Made by a program: the position numbers and the translations under genes. The notes below the pieces were generated by a model. That model was not told the DNA's origin, did not search any database, and saw only the letters and a list, made by a program, of their open reading frames with translations. Positions 27,213 to 39,087 of a DNA stretch of 64,000 bases are shown here, piece by piece (the stretch's first letter is position 1; each line of letters begins with the position of its first letter). Origin of the DNA: Colius striatus (lineage: Eukaryota > Chordata > Aves > Coliiformes > Coliidae); NCBI RefSeq assembly GCF_028858725.1, contig NC_084760.1, positions 8,382,867 to 8,446,866 of the forward strand. The letters are read 5' to 3'.

Positions 27213-27310
27213 ACCTGGGAGTTACTATGTGACCTACTCTAGGTGATCCTGCTCTGGCAGGGGTGTTGCACTGGATGAGGTGCCTTCCAACCTTTAAGAT
27301 TCTATGATTC
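27213..27310 (+). mobile_element. CR1 LINE 3' terminus (short)
   Basis: The phrases GTGACCTACTCTAGGTGATC, CTGCTCTGGCAGGGGTGTTG and the terminal TTTAAGATTCTATGATTC identify the extreme 3' end of a diverged CR1. It lies about 230 bp upstream of the next BACH2 exon. Confidence 0.85.
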
Positions 27311-27541
27311 ATCCATATTGCTGAGTTCAATACAATTATAATCTGATCCTTACCAGCTGGACCTCCACAGTGTGCCACGAGGGAGTGTTAAAAACTTGCT
27401 CAGTGTCAAACTGTAAGCCAGTGCTGTTTATTTTATGTAGGAGGCGGCGGAACAGACAATCGTCCTGCTCACTGTTGTTGGGCTTGCATTCAGCAAGCAA
27501 AATATGACTCTTTGCTCTTGTCTCTTATTTGTTTGTTTTAG

Positions 27542-27748
27542 GTGAAACTTCCTTTTCCTGTTGATCAAATCACAGATCTTCCAAGGAATGATTTCCAGAT
27601 GATGATCAAGATGCACAAGCTAACCTCAGAGCAGCTCGAGTTCATCCACGACGTCCGCCGGCGCAGCAAGAACCGAATCGCAGCTCAGCGCTGCCGCAAG
27701 AGGAAACTGGACTGCATTCAGAACCTAGAATGTGAAATCCGCAAGTTG
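27542..27748 (+). CDS. BACH2: BACH2 exon: CNC motif and basic DNA-binding region (69 codons)
   Basis: The exon is in phase 0, from [20 protein letters not shown] to ECEIRKL. It contains the CNC segment followed by the basic region: [20 protein letters not shown] and then [16 protein letters not shown], with the invariant bZIP Asn, Ala, Ala, Cys and Arg positions present. This segment reads the TGCTGA half-site of the MARE. The acceptor is TTGTTTTAG at 27,541 and the donor is TTG|GTGAGT at 27,749. If the intron were retained the frame would run only 13 more codons to a stop at 27,787, giving a protein without a leucine zipper. I see no evidence that this is used. Confidence 0.97.
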
Positions 27749-27872
27749 GTGAGTTGGCTGCTCTCTCTGCAGTGGGCAGGGCACTGACAGCAGAGCTGAG
27801 TGTGTCCAGATGGTTTATATGGAGGGAAGTGGAGCCACTAGTGTGAAAATGTAACATGCAGAAATGTATCAG

Positions 27873-27908
27873 TGTCTGTGTGTGTGTGTGTATAATATAG
27901 ATATAGAT

Positions 27909-27955
<47 letters not shown>
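27873..27955. repeat. (TG)n followed by (TAGA)n microsatellite
   Basis: About nine TG dinucleotides (27,873-27,891) are followed by an interrupted TATAGA stretch and then about 12 uninterrupted TAGA units ending near 27,955. It begins about 125 bp downstream of the exon donor at 27,748 and is likely polymorphic. Confidence 0.97.
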
Positions 27956-27956
<1 letters not shown>

Positions 27957-30524
27957 AACACAAAATTCCAGGGGAAGGAAGCCTAAATATCTCTTTTGTT
28001 TGGATATCTGAAGAGCAGATTGTTGAGTGAGTTGGAAGAGGAGGAAAGCCTGTGTCACAACTCCCTTCTTACAATTTAACTTATCCCCCGTACTTACAGT
28101 GCACCTACAAAGGTCTTTCCTCACCTGGATCCCATTTCCATGCCTCACTGCTGTAACAGTCTGTTGGTTGGGGATTCATGGAGTGCTCAAAAGAGACATA
28201 TATGTTATCTAGTCCAAAGTGGCAGGACAGGCTTCACCCCTACACAGAGATTTTCTTTCTCTTTGGTGTGCTAGGAGGCAGCTCAGCATTTTCAGGACGT
28301 TTCAGCTCACTGTGCCTTTTCTTCACCTCTTTCATTCACTGATCAAGTGGCAGGAATTACAAGGGAAGTGAAAAGCCAGGAGTGTAAATATCCAGACAAT
28401 TGGGCATCCTGTGGTTTAGGTCAGTGAGATGGCTAGCCTATGTTCCTCCTGTGCTCCTGCTGTCTTCTTCTCTCTAACACTGCTGGTGGGCCATAGACTG
28501 AAACACCCCCATGATTCAAGGACCATCTGACTGAAAAGGCCTGTTCTCACTCCATAGTGGACTGGCCTTCACATCCTATACACCTGGGTCAGGTGGCAAC
28601 TGCTGGATTTCCCCAACCCTCCTTGACATGTGTCTCTGGCAATAGTCTGCTGCAGAGAGGAGAGCAAAGTATGCCCTGCTCACTAGTCTAGGGTGGGAAC
28701 TCCTGTGTGCCAAGGAGTGAGTGGACAGTGCTACCACGTTTTAATCTAAGGGACTGAGGTGACTGGAGCAAGGCTAAATGACCGCTCAGGAAATTCCCCT
28801 CTCTTTCAGTCATGGTATGGACACCTCAGGTGTGGTTTGGGTGAGTAAACACAGATGTCTGCAACATAGGCACCTAAGCTTGAGCAAGTTGTCCTGATTT
28901 CATTTACAGTCAGTGAAGAGGAATGGATGGATACCTGTTGAGTTTTATTTGTCTCATCCTACAGCAGAGGAAGTGAGATACATCTGACAAGTGCCTGTTC
29001 CTCTCCTTTGCTGAACAGGCTCACCCAAAGAGCCACGTCAGGTGCAGACATCTTAGCTATAGGCACCTTGTCTGAAAAACTGCCCTCGCTTGTGACAGTG
29101 TCCTTGTGATCTGAGGGCCCTGCTCCTCTTCCCCTGCCATCTCTTGACCATTGAGAAAGCAAGCTGCTGCAGAAAGCTTGAGGCAAGGGTCATGGAGGAT
29201 GACATGTCTACAGCTTGTCACCCAGCAGGAGAAACGCAACACTGGAACTCCAAAATGGGTCAGCACCTCCTCTTGTCTGTTCAAAAGTCCTAAAAGCTTC
29301 CTGAGATCTCAAAAATAATGTAATAGTCCCAGCTCAGCTGTTCTGAGAAGTGTGAATGTGCAGCCTGCAGGACTGGACAGTTTAATTGCATTATCCAGCA
29401 TAGATTTAGGAGTCCAGCATTAAAGCCCACCTTTGAATATCCAAGGGGTTGAGGGATAACTTAGTTCATTCACACAGGTAAAACAAACGAGCTGAAGCTG
29501 ATTTCCTTTCTGAGATCCCTATGTACACAGCTGCCATTCAAATTAGTTATTTGGATGGAGTCTTTGATTTAAATGTCTATGTGCAGACCTAAAATGTGCT
29601 CAGTTGTAGATTGAATGTGGTGAGTCTGGGCAACAGGATAGTTCTTGTCCTTGTCATAACAGCTTGTGTGTTCAAAGTGGCCTTTAGCATAGGCTTCGTT
29701 GTGTTTCATTCCTTGCACAAGCTGTATTGCAGCAAGCACAGTGTGAAAGAGGTTTGAGTTGCCCTCACTCCCAAATGGCAGAATGCCACGTGACTGTGGG
29801 TTACTCACTTACTGCCAGTGCCTGTCTGCTTCCCGTCTGGAACAGGGAGGGGATGCTGACCCCACAAGCTGGTTGGGAGGCTTAAATCATTGAGGCTTGC
29901 GAAGCCTTCGGATGCCATGCTGCCAAAGCCCTGGGGAGTGGGGGGAAGGAAACTAAAACCAAAACACTGTTCAGAGTAGTGCTTCACTGATGCAGAATAA
30001 GCAAAACATCCAAGTACACAAAATAGTGAGCAGTTGCTTCCTGCATCCAGCTAATCCACAGTGCAGGGGGAGGAAGGAGTCAGGCTCTGCAGGGTTGGAG
30101 AGTGATTCCATGTCCAGGAGGTCAGGAGAGGCAAGTCCAGTCTTGTCTGCACATGCCAATCCCTCTACACTGGGTTGATGACGAGGTAGAGTGCACATCT
30201 CTCATTCTCCAGAGCAGAGCACCGGGGCTGGATTAGCAACAAGCAAGAGTTGAGCTTCACTTAAAACTTGGTTGGAGTTGACTGACTTTAAGCCATTGTG
30301 ACGTTACCATTGTGGTCTAACGTAATCAACTGTGTCTAGGCAAAGTCAGCTTTTAAAGTCTCTTGTCTCTCCCCAGCATGCACACACATCTCAGGAAAAT
30401 GAATGAAAGGCATGTGACTGTTTGAGATGCAGGATTCTGTGAAAGAAGTGTTGAAGTTTCTCTTTAGCAAGATGGACTTGAGTACAGAACGATACATAGC
30501 GAGTGAGCTAAGTGGGGAAGGCGT

Positions 30525-31470
30525 GCTGCTGGACCCGCTTGTGAGCAGAGGAGGACTTGTGGGAGATGGGATGGTTGGGGCTGTCTCGGGCACAGCGGTA
30601 AAGTGACAGAGATTTCAAACCCTGGCTGACAGGCTCCCTTGGGAGGCAGTGCTGAAGGGCAGAGGAGTCCAGGAAGGCTGGACATTCTTCAAGAAGGTGC
30701 AGGAGCAGGCCATCACGTGCCAATAGATGAGCTAGTGGGGAAGAACAGCCTGGCTGAACAGAGAGCTTTGGCTGGAAGTCAGGTACCCTGAGGACAACTG
30801 GTCTCACTGTTAAAGACTGAGGCAAAGAAGGCATTAAGTCCCTCAGCCCTTTCCTCATCATTTGTCACTATGTTCCTCCCTACATCCAATAAAGGATGGA
30901 GATTCTGCTTCACTCTCTTACAGAAACCTTTTTTATTGTCTTTCACAGCAGTAGCCACGTTAAGTTCTAGTTGAGTCTTGGACCTTCTGATTTCCTCTCT
31001 GCATAAGCTCATGACTTCTTTGTAGTCCTCCTGAGTTGCCTGACCTTTCTTTTAAAGGTCATGAACTCTGCTTTTTTTTATGAAGTGCAGAGTTTAAGTG
31101 TTATGAAGGATGGCTGAGAGAGCTGGGGAAGAGGAGGCCAGGGGGAGACATGTTCACCCTCTACAGCTACCTGAAGGGAGGTTGTGGCAAAGTGGGGATC
31201 GGTCTCTTCTTCCAAGTGACAAGTGGCAGGACAAGAGGAAACAGCCTCAAGTTGCATCAGGAAAGGTTTAGATTGGGTATTAGAAAAAAAAATCTTCACC
31301 AAAAGAATTGTCAAGCATTGGAACAGGCTGCCCAGGGAAATGATGAAGTCACTGTGTAGATGTGGTGCTCAGGCACATGGTTTAGTGGAGGCCGTGGCAG
31401 TGCCGGATTAACAGTTGAACTCAATGACCTTAAAGGTCTTTCCCATCCTAATCAGTTCTGTGATTCTATG
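30525..31470 (+). mobile_element. Rearranged CR1 LINE with inverted reverse-transcriptase segment
   Basis: Three CR1 pieces are joined. Positions 30,525-30,783 (+) carry the ORF2 region with GAGTCCAGGAAGGCTGGACA and CTGAACAGAGAGCTTTGGCT. Positions 30,784-31,082 carry the next part of ORF2 on the opposite strand, encoding phrases such as TAVKDNKKGF and LNAFFASVFNSETS. From about 31,095 to 31,470 the + orientation resumes with the 3' region and ends TTCTGTGATTCTATG. The first piece ends exactly where the far end of the inverted piece resumes the ORF2 sequence, which indicates inversion in place. All frames are broken by stops and the element is inactive. Confidence 0.88.
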
Positions 31471-33463
31471 GGATCTGCTGTGTTGTTCTGAAGAAGGGCA
31501 TTTGTAAAAAAAGACAATCAGAAGGTGTGTAAGAGTATGAGATGTAAAATAAAACTCATGCAACTTTAACTTTGCCTCTGAAGCACTCCTGCCCTCCCTG
31601 CAGACACATATTGTCTGCTTCAAGATCTTATTTCCACTCTTAGGAGACCTAGCAGTGAAACTCCAGCTGACTTCACACAATACATGGCCACTGGGAATTC
31701 CCGTGTCACCTTCTGCCCCCCTTTGTGAACAGTAATTTCCAGTCTCCTGAATTTATGTGATGGTCCTAGGGTTTAAGGGTTTTCCACTCAGATGGGTGTT
31801 TTTTGTGAAAGACCCCTTTCCCCTCCTGCACTTGCTTCCTGTAAGTCACCCATCTTCTTGACACAGATGGTTTCTCAGCAGACAGTGAGTGAAATGATTG
31901 TATCCTCCGAGTTTGATAGGTAATTTTTTCTTGCCTGCTTTCCCTCACTCATCCATCTACCCACTCACATTCCCTTTTTTCCCTGCAAGCTCACAGCATA
32001 TTCTCTTCCATAATTCATTAACTCAAGATGTACTCGAGCATCTGTTTATTTTTTTATTATTTTTATGCTTTCTTGATAGATTTATCAATATTTTAGCAGT
32101 TGGCTCTTTTCATGTGCACTGCTCTCTTTCTTATTTGCACAGCTGTATGCTTCCAGCATAGGCTTTGAACCCAGGGCAAGACTATCAGCTGTCAACAACC
32201 ACCCACATTTGGATTATCTGAGTTGTGGAGCTTTTTTCACACCTCAGATGCTGAGGCAGCTTGGGTTTAGCAGTATTACTAGGTGAGGTACACGGCTGCG
32301 CTGCTTTTGGGGCCAGCTCAGCTCTGCAAATATCTCTGGTACTCTAGAAAATCTCATCTGCTCCTTCAAGGTGCGTGTTCACACCTTTCTGGGACAGAAA
32401 GTGATACACTGGGACCATCCCAGTGGATGTGTACTGAGTCAACACTGAGTTTAGAGGTGTAACCCCAGGCTGAGTCTGCCTCTGTGCGTGAGCAGTGCTC
32501 ACCCCGTGGGGGGTTCACTGGCCACCTCAGGTCTGAGCTGGAGATGGCTCCCACCACAGCACCTCACACAGCACCCTGTGCTGCCTGGGGCTGGGAGCCT
32601 TGCTGGTGCAGAACTATGTGAGCTCCTTTTCCCAAGTGTTGAATCCTGCAGGTAAAAGTAAGTCCCAGTGGACTCTGTTGCTCTCCATCCTCCCCGATAC
32701 TGTCCCGCCTCTCACCTGGGTACCTCCTAGAGCAGCCCACTGATTCAGCAAAGCCTGAAAACACTCAAGTTAGATGTTGGTAAGGGGAGATATTTGGGGG
32801 TGCAGGAGGCAGAGCCTGAGCAGAACAAATGAGAAATGACCTTAAGCTTGTTGCACTGAGTGTTAAGAAGCCCCCCAACCTTCAGGGTTTTCACACACAT
32901 CTTTGTAAAACTATCTTGAATAGATCGAACCCATTAAGCACGAGGACACAAGAAGAGGAGCCATGGTGCAGGCTGCAGAGCACACACTCAGATCCTCCTC
33001 TCTGAATAACACACCTCTCAGTAGTAACAGGGATGCAGCTGGCACACAGGCCAAAGCGGGTTCAGCCAGCCTGACCAGCTGACCAGGCACCTAGAGGGGG
33101 AACTGAGCTTCTGCAACACAGCCTGGCTTCAGGGACTAAACCTTGTTTCCTTGTTGTTTGGATGGTTAATGGCTTTTCTCCATCAGAAAGTATATTTCAG
33201 AGTTGTTTTGTATTGTCCATCAAGCAGCCTTATAAAGGAAACAGTCTCTTGGGAATAACTTGTGACTCTGTCCTCTTCCAACTCACATGTTTTTCTCGAG
33301 GTATTTCTCAAAGTGCAGTCCACACAGACCTCACAGCAGCCAAATACCTGATACCTTTGTGACTTTTCCTCTGCCCATATGAAAATAACTGTGACCTGTT
33401 GGTGTTGTTCCTGGGGCACTGCTGTGGACGTGCCTGGAGTGTGCAGCTGGCGAGTGGCCCTTC

Positions 33464-33606
33464 CACAGAATCACAGAGTCATTGTGGTTGGAAAACACCT
33501 TTAAGATCACACTAACCTCACACTGCCAGGCCCATCACTAAACTAAATCCACAACCCTCAGCACCTCATCTATGTGGCTTTTCAATATTTCTAGTGATGG
33601 TGACTC
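33464..33606 (-). mobile_element. CR1 LINE fragment, older subfamily
   Basis: CACAGAATCACAGAGTCATT, GACCTTTAAGATCA-like core and CCAGGCCCATCACTAAACTA match the same subfamily as the copy at 6,115-6,610. It immediately precedes a larger sense-oriented CR1. Confidence 0.88.
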
Positions 33607-33612
33607 CCTACT

Positions 33613-34670
33613 AGTGGCTTCTTACTTACTGGCTGAGTGACAGAGCCAAGAGGGTGGTGATCGATGGCACAGAATTGAGTTGGAGGCCTGTGGCCAGTGG
33701 AGTTCCACAGGGATCAATTCTAGGGCCAGAGTTGTTCAACATCTTCATCAACCACCTGGATGAGAGGACAGAGTGTACCCTCAGCAAGTTCCCTGCTGGC
33801 ACCAAACTGGGAGCACTGGCTGATTCCCCAGAGGCTGTGCTGCCATTCAGCGGGATCTCAGCCAGCTGGAGAGTTGGGCACAGAGGAACCTCATGAGGTT
33901 CAACAAGGACAAGTGCAGAGTCCTGCATCTGGGGAGGAACAACCCCATGCACCAGGACAGGCTGGGGATTGACCTGCTGGAGAGCAGCTCTGCAGAGAGA
34001 GACCTGGGAGTCTTGGTTGATAATAAACTGAATTTGAGCCAGCAATGTGCCCTCGTGGCCAAGAAGCCAATGGCAGCCTGGGATGCAGCAAGAAGAGTGT
34101 GGGCAGCAGGTCAAGGGAAGTTCTTCTCCTCCTCTGCTCTGCCCTGGTGAGGCCTCATCTGGAGTCCTGTGTCCAGTTCTGGGCTCCTCAGCTCAAGAGG
34201 GACAGGGAAGTGCTGGAGAGAGTCCAGTACAGGGCCACCAAGATGATCAGGGGACTGGAGCATCTTCCTTATGAGGAAAGGCTGCGGGAACTGGGGCTGT
34301 TTAGTCTGGAGAAGAGGAGACTGAGGGGGGATCTTATTAATATTTACAAATATCTAAATGGTGGGTGTCAGGAGGTTGGGGCAGCACTTTTTTCTGTTGT
34401 ACCTAGTGTTAGGGCAAGGGTAATGGAAAGAAGCTGGAACAGAAAAAGTTCCATTGAAACATAAGGAAAAACTATGTCAGTGTTTCAGTGAGGGAGCCCT
34501 GGCCCAGGCTGCCCAGGGAGGGTGTGGAGGCTCCTTCTCTGGAGGTCTTCAAAACCCTCCTGGACTCATTCCTGTGTGACCTGATCTAGGTGACCCTGCT
34601 TCTGCAGGGGGATTGGACTAGATGATCTCTAAAGGTCTCTTCCACCCCCTGCCCTTCTGTGGTACTGTGT
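33613..34670 (+). mobile_element. CR1 LINE 3' kilobase including RT C-terminal part
   Basis: This is the longest single CR1 in the window. Its 5' part encodes the end of the reverse-transcriptase palm ([20 protein letters not shown]) and it runs through the thumb region and 3'UTR to CTTCTGTGGTACTGTG at about 34,670. A frameshift and stops make it non-functional. The 3' end lies only about 52 bp upstream of the last BACH2 exon. Confidence 0.95.
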
Positions 34671-34722
34671 GACTCCACCACCTGCCAGAGCTCAACCTAA
34701 GATGCCTTCTTTCCTTTTTCAG

Positions 34723-35202
34723 GTGTGTGAGAAAGAGAAACTGCTCTCAGAAAGGAACCAGCTGAAAGCAAGCATGGGAGAGTTGTTAGACAACTTCTCA
34801 TGTCTTTCCCAAGAAGTGTGTAGAGACATGCAGAGCCCGGAACAGATCCAAGCTCTCCACCGATACTGCCCTGTTCTCAGACCCATGGATCTCCAGCCGG
34901 CCACCACCCTCAGCCCATCCCCCGCTGGCGTGGAGCAGAGCCTGGTGAGCTCGCAGTGCGTGGGGGAGAGCATGCAGTGCTGCTCGGAGCAGGGCTCGGT
35001 GCCGCTGGCAGCGCCCTGGCTGCCCAACAACATCGCGGAGAATTGTTCGGCCGGCGGCGGGTTGGACGGAGCCGACACAGGTACTTACCCCGAGAGGGAG
35101 CTGCCGCCGGAGCAGAGCAGCCAGACGGTCACGGTAGACTTCTGTCAGGAAATGACTGATAAATGTACAACAGATGAACAGCCTAGGAAAGATTACACCT
35201 AG
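34723..35202 (+). CDS. BACH2: BACH2 last exon: leucine zipper and C-terminus (159 codons plus stop)
   Basis: In phase 0 the exon continues the bZIP with VCEKEKLLSERNQLKASMGE and LLDNFSCLSQEVCRDMQSPE, the leucine zipper, followed by RYCPVLRPMDL containing a further Cys-Pro motif. The extreme C-terminus, QTVTVDFCQEMTDKCTTDEQ followed by PRKDYT, is the conserved BACH cytoplasmic-localisation/export region. The central part (about exon residues 65-125) is rich in G, A and S and looks less conserved. The stop is TAG at 35,200-35,202. The acceptor TTCCTTTTTCAG is close to a CR1 end; ordinary branch-point candidates (CTCAACC, CCTAAG) lie at about 34,691-34,701. Confidence 0.97.
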   Translation: MCEKEKLLSERNQLKASMGELLDNFSCLSQEVCRDMQSPEQIQALHRYCPVLRPMDLQPATTLSPSPAGVEQSLVSSQCVGESMQCCSEQGSVPLAAPWLPNNIAENCSAGGGLDGADTGTYPERELPPEQSSQTVTVDFCQEMTDKCTTDEQPRKDYT

Positions 35203-36920
35203 TGACTTGTAACCTTAACGTTACACCTGGTCAGGTGTTCTTCAGTCAGCCAGTGGCAGTGTTCATTTGTTGTCTAGAAGAACGTATTTGGTGCACACTA
35301 CAGTGGTCTTAGCAGCAATACTGTTTTTAAGTATTCCCTCCTCCTCTCTACAAGCAGGAGTTCTCTTCACAATGGTGCTATCCCTTGCTCAGGCAGGGAA
35401 CGAAGCAGTGGCAACACTGTCTGTTTTTGTATGTTGATTTCAATCTTAACAGGGATGGACATAACACCTCTGAGGACCCAACCGCAGCTTTTTTCTCAGT
35501 GGCCCATGTCACAAAACCCTAACTCAGGAATTTCCTCTGAATGTTCAATTTTTCATTGAAGACAGCTTCTTTACACATCAAAGTTTTATAGCTAAACTGT
35601 ACATATTATATATAATATATATATAAAATATATATATCCATATGCAAAAGTCCCTGCATGCCTCAATTTTTCTCATCCTACAAACTGGAAGCTTTCATTT
35701 CTCTTGTACAAACAAGTTCCAACATTCCTTTTTGTCTTCGATGCTAGATCTAGTTTGGTAACTTGTTACACGTTAATTTGGGGTTGTTTTGTTTTTTTTT
35801 CCCTCAGTTCACAGTTCAGCAATATCGTTGGATTTGTACTTATTTATGAAAGTTTAACGTTGGAAACTTATTTGAGATTTTATCCTAGACAGGTTGGGGT
35901 TGTTTTTTTTTTCTCTTGGCACAGCCATTTCGTGCCACTTGAGCAATGTGGAGTTATTTTATTTTCTTGCAGATACTGTACAGTAATGGTCAACTTTGCC
36001 ACTTGCACTGAGTTTCTGGTCAAACCTCTTCTCGTAAATGAAGTCGTGACTTCAGTATAACTTGAGTATATGGTTTTCTTTGCTTTATGGCTTAAAGGAA
36101 ATAGAAAAGTTTTAGCTAATAGACAAAACACTCAGGAGCTCATTACGTAGTAGAAAACGGTCTTGCCAAATACTGAATTCACTATACAGTTTGTAAAGAG
36201 AATCTGCTTGAATTATTTTTGTATTCAGACTTCTTTCTGTTTCACAAACCAAGTTTTAAGTGCTGTTAACGACGCTTTTGGATTCTTGTAGGGGAAAGTA
36301 TGTTTCACTCTGTAGAGAAAAAAGTAGTTGACAACTGGATCGGTTCATCACACGTTCCACGAAGTAAAGCAAACGGAGATCACACCAATACAGTTGGGCG
36401 GGGGAGGGGGCTCTTTCTCCAGCCCTGCTCTGCGTCCTTTACTCATGGAAGCGTCTGCTGCTCCGGCTAGTGCCCAGAGCCTCACCTCAGCTGTCCTCAG
36501 ACATTACCTGTTCTCCTCACCAGACCCCAGGTGCCGAGGTGGGTCTGGTGAACTCAGTGATCCTGCCCGAGTAGGTGGAGTTGCAGGATCCAGACCCCTA
36601 GTTGTTGGTTTCCTTGCAGAAGTCAAGTTAGCGCTGTATCCTCTTGAGAGCAAAACCTGCGTCTGCCAACACCCGATTCGGCCGCTTGCCCATCAAATTG
36701 TTGTGTTCCAGGATCCTCTCGGCACAAACCGCAGCTAAAAGAGCGCTGTCTCGAAGGAGGCTACTCAGTGAGTTGGCTTAGTTGTAACTGCATTGGATTT
36801 GCATCTTCAGCAATGTTGACTCGTGTTATGACTGTGTGAGACAGCAGCTTTCCAAGCATAACATCTGTATGTACAGTGTAGACAGGAAAAAGAAAAACAA
36901 ACAAACATCCTCCTAATGCT

Positions 36921-36963
36921 TTTTTAATTATTATTATTATTATTAATTATTATTATTATTATT
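36921..36963. repeat. (TTA)n microsatellite in BACH2 3'UTR
   Basis: Two runs of TTA/ATT triplets are separated by one TTAA interruption, preceded by a T-run. On the transcript this forms an AU-rich UUAUUAUU tract. Confidence 0.95.
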
Positions 36964-37849
36964 CTAAGTGTACTGAGTTTTTATTTTGTGGTTCTTTGCC
37001 CTCCGTTGTGCCAGGTTGCGTGGCTTTATCGATGACAACTGTCATGTGCTTTACTGGCTGATATTGTCTGTTCTCGCTGAAAAGAAAACAAAAATGACCA
37101 GCTGTTCACACCTATTTAAAAACAAAACTAAACACAAAACAAAGGCGTGGGGAAGCAGCTTCTCAGAAGCACTAACTGATAATGTGGTCTTCTGGGCTAA
37201 CGTTTACACTAGAGGTGTGCGCTGGTGTTTTTGAGGCACTCAGTAGATCAGCATCTCTTGACCCAGGAGGAGGAATCAGCTCCCTCTCTCCCACTTCTTC
37301 CATCTGTGCTCATGGACCGTCACCCACTCACCACAAAGTCTTGCTTTTATCCTCTTCACACCCAAACCCTTGTAGCCAAGCTACCGAGGAGGAGATGCAT
37401 ATAGCATGTGCCATGTTTGTTGAAAGTACCTTTTTTTCCCCTGCCCCCCTCCCCCAGCATGTACAAAGGAAAACTAGTATATAATGTAGGAGAATATTTA
37501 TGTTTAAGTATTAATCATTACTGTACAAAATCCTTACCTTTAAATGTTCAAAACCGTACAAATGCCATAAACTCCTAGTTCACACGGTTGAAAGAGGGGG
37601 AGGAGTCATCCTTTCTTTTTAAAAAGCTTAACCTAAAAATACCTGAACCCTCTCCCAGCCATCTTTTGGCAGGTAACTGACTGACTGAGAAGTTCTTTGG
37701 CGGGAGGGAGGGGAATTGATTTTCCTTTGGATTCGTTGACGTTGCAAAGCAGTTCTGTGCTTCGCAGAGAAGTTTTGTTTCTATGAGACCATGGTGAAAG
37801 CTAGAGTTTAAAACTAAATGTGAATCACATTATAGAGTCATAGCTACTT

Positions 37850-37898
37850 GGGGTGGGGGGTTGGGGGGAGGCTGGGGGCGGTGGGTGGGAGGGAAGGG
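37850..37898 (+). other. G-quadruplex-forming motif in BACH2 3'UTR
   Basis: The stretch is almost pure G interrupted by single bases. Its last 16 bases are GGGTGGGAGGGAAGGG (37,883-37,898), a canonical four-run motif with loops of 1, 1 and 2 bases. Runs of four to six G precede it, so a second stacked structure is possible. It is on the transcribed RNA-sense strand. Confidence 0.85.
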
Positions 37899-39087
37899 TC
37901 AACTGACACAGTATTTTAAAGATGTTTTTTCTGTTGCCTTTTTATTTTTAAGTGACCTCCTATATATATATGAATAGATAGAATGTTTTATGAGTATAAA
38001 ACCGAGTTTTAACTTGCTTCCTGACATGAAGATTTACTCTGCTAACAACTCATGTGCAACTGGTACTCTTGACCTCATTCCAACACCCACACAAACCATT
38101 GCGCTGCAGCTCTTAGGTTTGACCTGGCTTCATACTGGTGCTGGGTCTCTTGATCTCCTCTACCTTGGGAACTGATGTTTAAAACCACTGCTCAAATAAG
38201 TGTCTCTTCCTCAAACCTCTCTCTCATTTCTCCCCCTTTCCCTTCCCCACCAGCTTTTCTGGATATTTGATTTCATTCTTTCCCATTAGAAGTGGCTGAT
38301 TTCGTGTCATTGCTTCCTATATTTACATGTTATCATGGTTTTTTCAGTGAGGTTTTTTTGGTGGTGGTGGTGGTAGTGGTTGCTTTTTGTTTCTACTTTG
38401 TTTTTGAGGTTTGTTTTATTGCTCTTCCAAACCACGCGGCTCTCGAAGCGGTTACTGGGCTAACGCTGAAGGAAGGCATTGGGAGGATTAGTTTCAGACC
38501 TGGACACCAGCTGGCATACTCCCCCCCAAAAAAAAACCCCCAAAAAAACCCAACTGAGTGTAGTATTTATGCATTTGGCCACGATCTTAAGTAAGAATCT
38601 CTTTGCTTTTGTCAAAGAAGATGTGCACAGCAGCAGAGCTGCTCAGGAACGGTGTGGTGAGACCCCCATTCCTCTCCCCGCCGGGCACGGCACCACTCTC
38701 ATGGGCCTGCAGGGCCTTGAAGCTTTGTCCAGTCTGGATCTAGCCCTCCTCTTCCTTTCCCATTGCTGTACTTGTATCGCCAGGAAACCTCATTTCATTT
38801 AGGCTTGTTATGCTTTGTCAGGTGAGTACTACACTAGATAATGTGTTTGTTTCTCTGCGTTCTCTGGGGGTGCCTTGAACACAATTAAAGCTCATTGCAA
38901 GCTGATTCTGGAACAAAAAGATAGTGAAAAACAAAAACCACATAAAAAACAAAAAGGAAAAAAAAAAGGAAAACCAAAAAGAACCAAAAGAGAGAAAACA
39001 AAAGGGGAAAAGAGCAAAACAAAAGCAAAAATGTTGGCTGTGTTATCAGGAGATCCCAGTATTTATATCACAGACTTCCTAACGTGA

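Larger units (their letters stand above)
17852..27541 (+). other. BACH2: BACH2 intron between central exon and bZIP basic-region exon
   Basis: GTAGGG donor at 17,852 and TTTGTTTTAG acceptor at 27,541, phase 0 on both sides. The intron carries CR1 fragments at 21,802-22,307 and 27,213-27,310 and a small CAG tract near 24,147-24,162. I recognise nothing else coding. The remaining sequence appears unique and moderately AT-rich; ORFs of 60-137 codons in it show no family signature. Confidence 0.9.
27749..34722 (+). other. BACH2: BACH2 last intron
   Basis: GTGAGT donor at 27,749 and CTTTTTCAG acceptor at 34,722. It holds a TG/TAGA microsatellite just inside the 5' end, a rearranged CR1 at 30,525-31,470, and two CR1 copies at 33,464-34,670 that end about 50 bp before the acceptor. 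Apart from these no coding signal is seen. Confidence 0.92.

Noticed and set aside
27749-27787. Read-through of BACH2 exon into the intron giving a zipper-less isoform
   Set aside because: A strong GTGAGT donor is present, the frame stops after 13 codons, and no nearby poly(A) signal was seen to support an alternative end.
34045-34464. 139-codon ORF upstream of the last BACH2 exon
   Set aside because: It is part of the CR1 element at 33,613-34,670; the same sequence recurs in the other CR1 copies.
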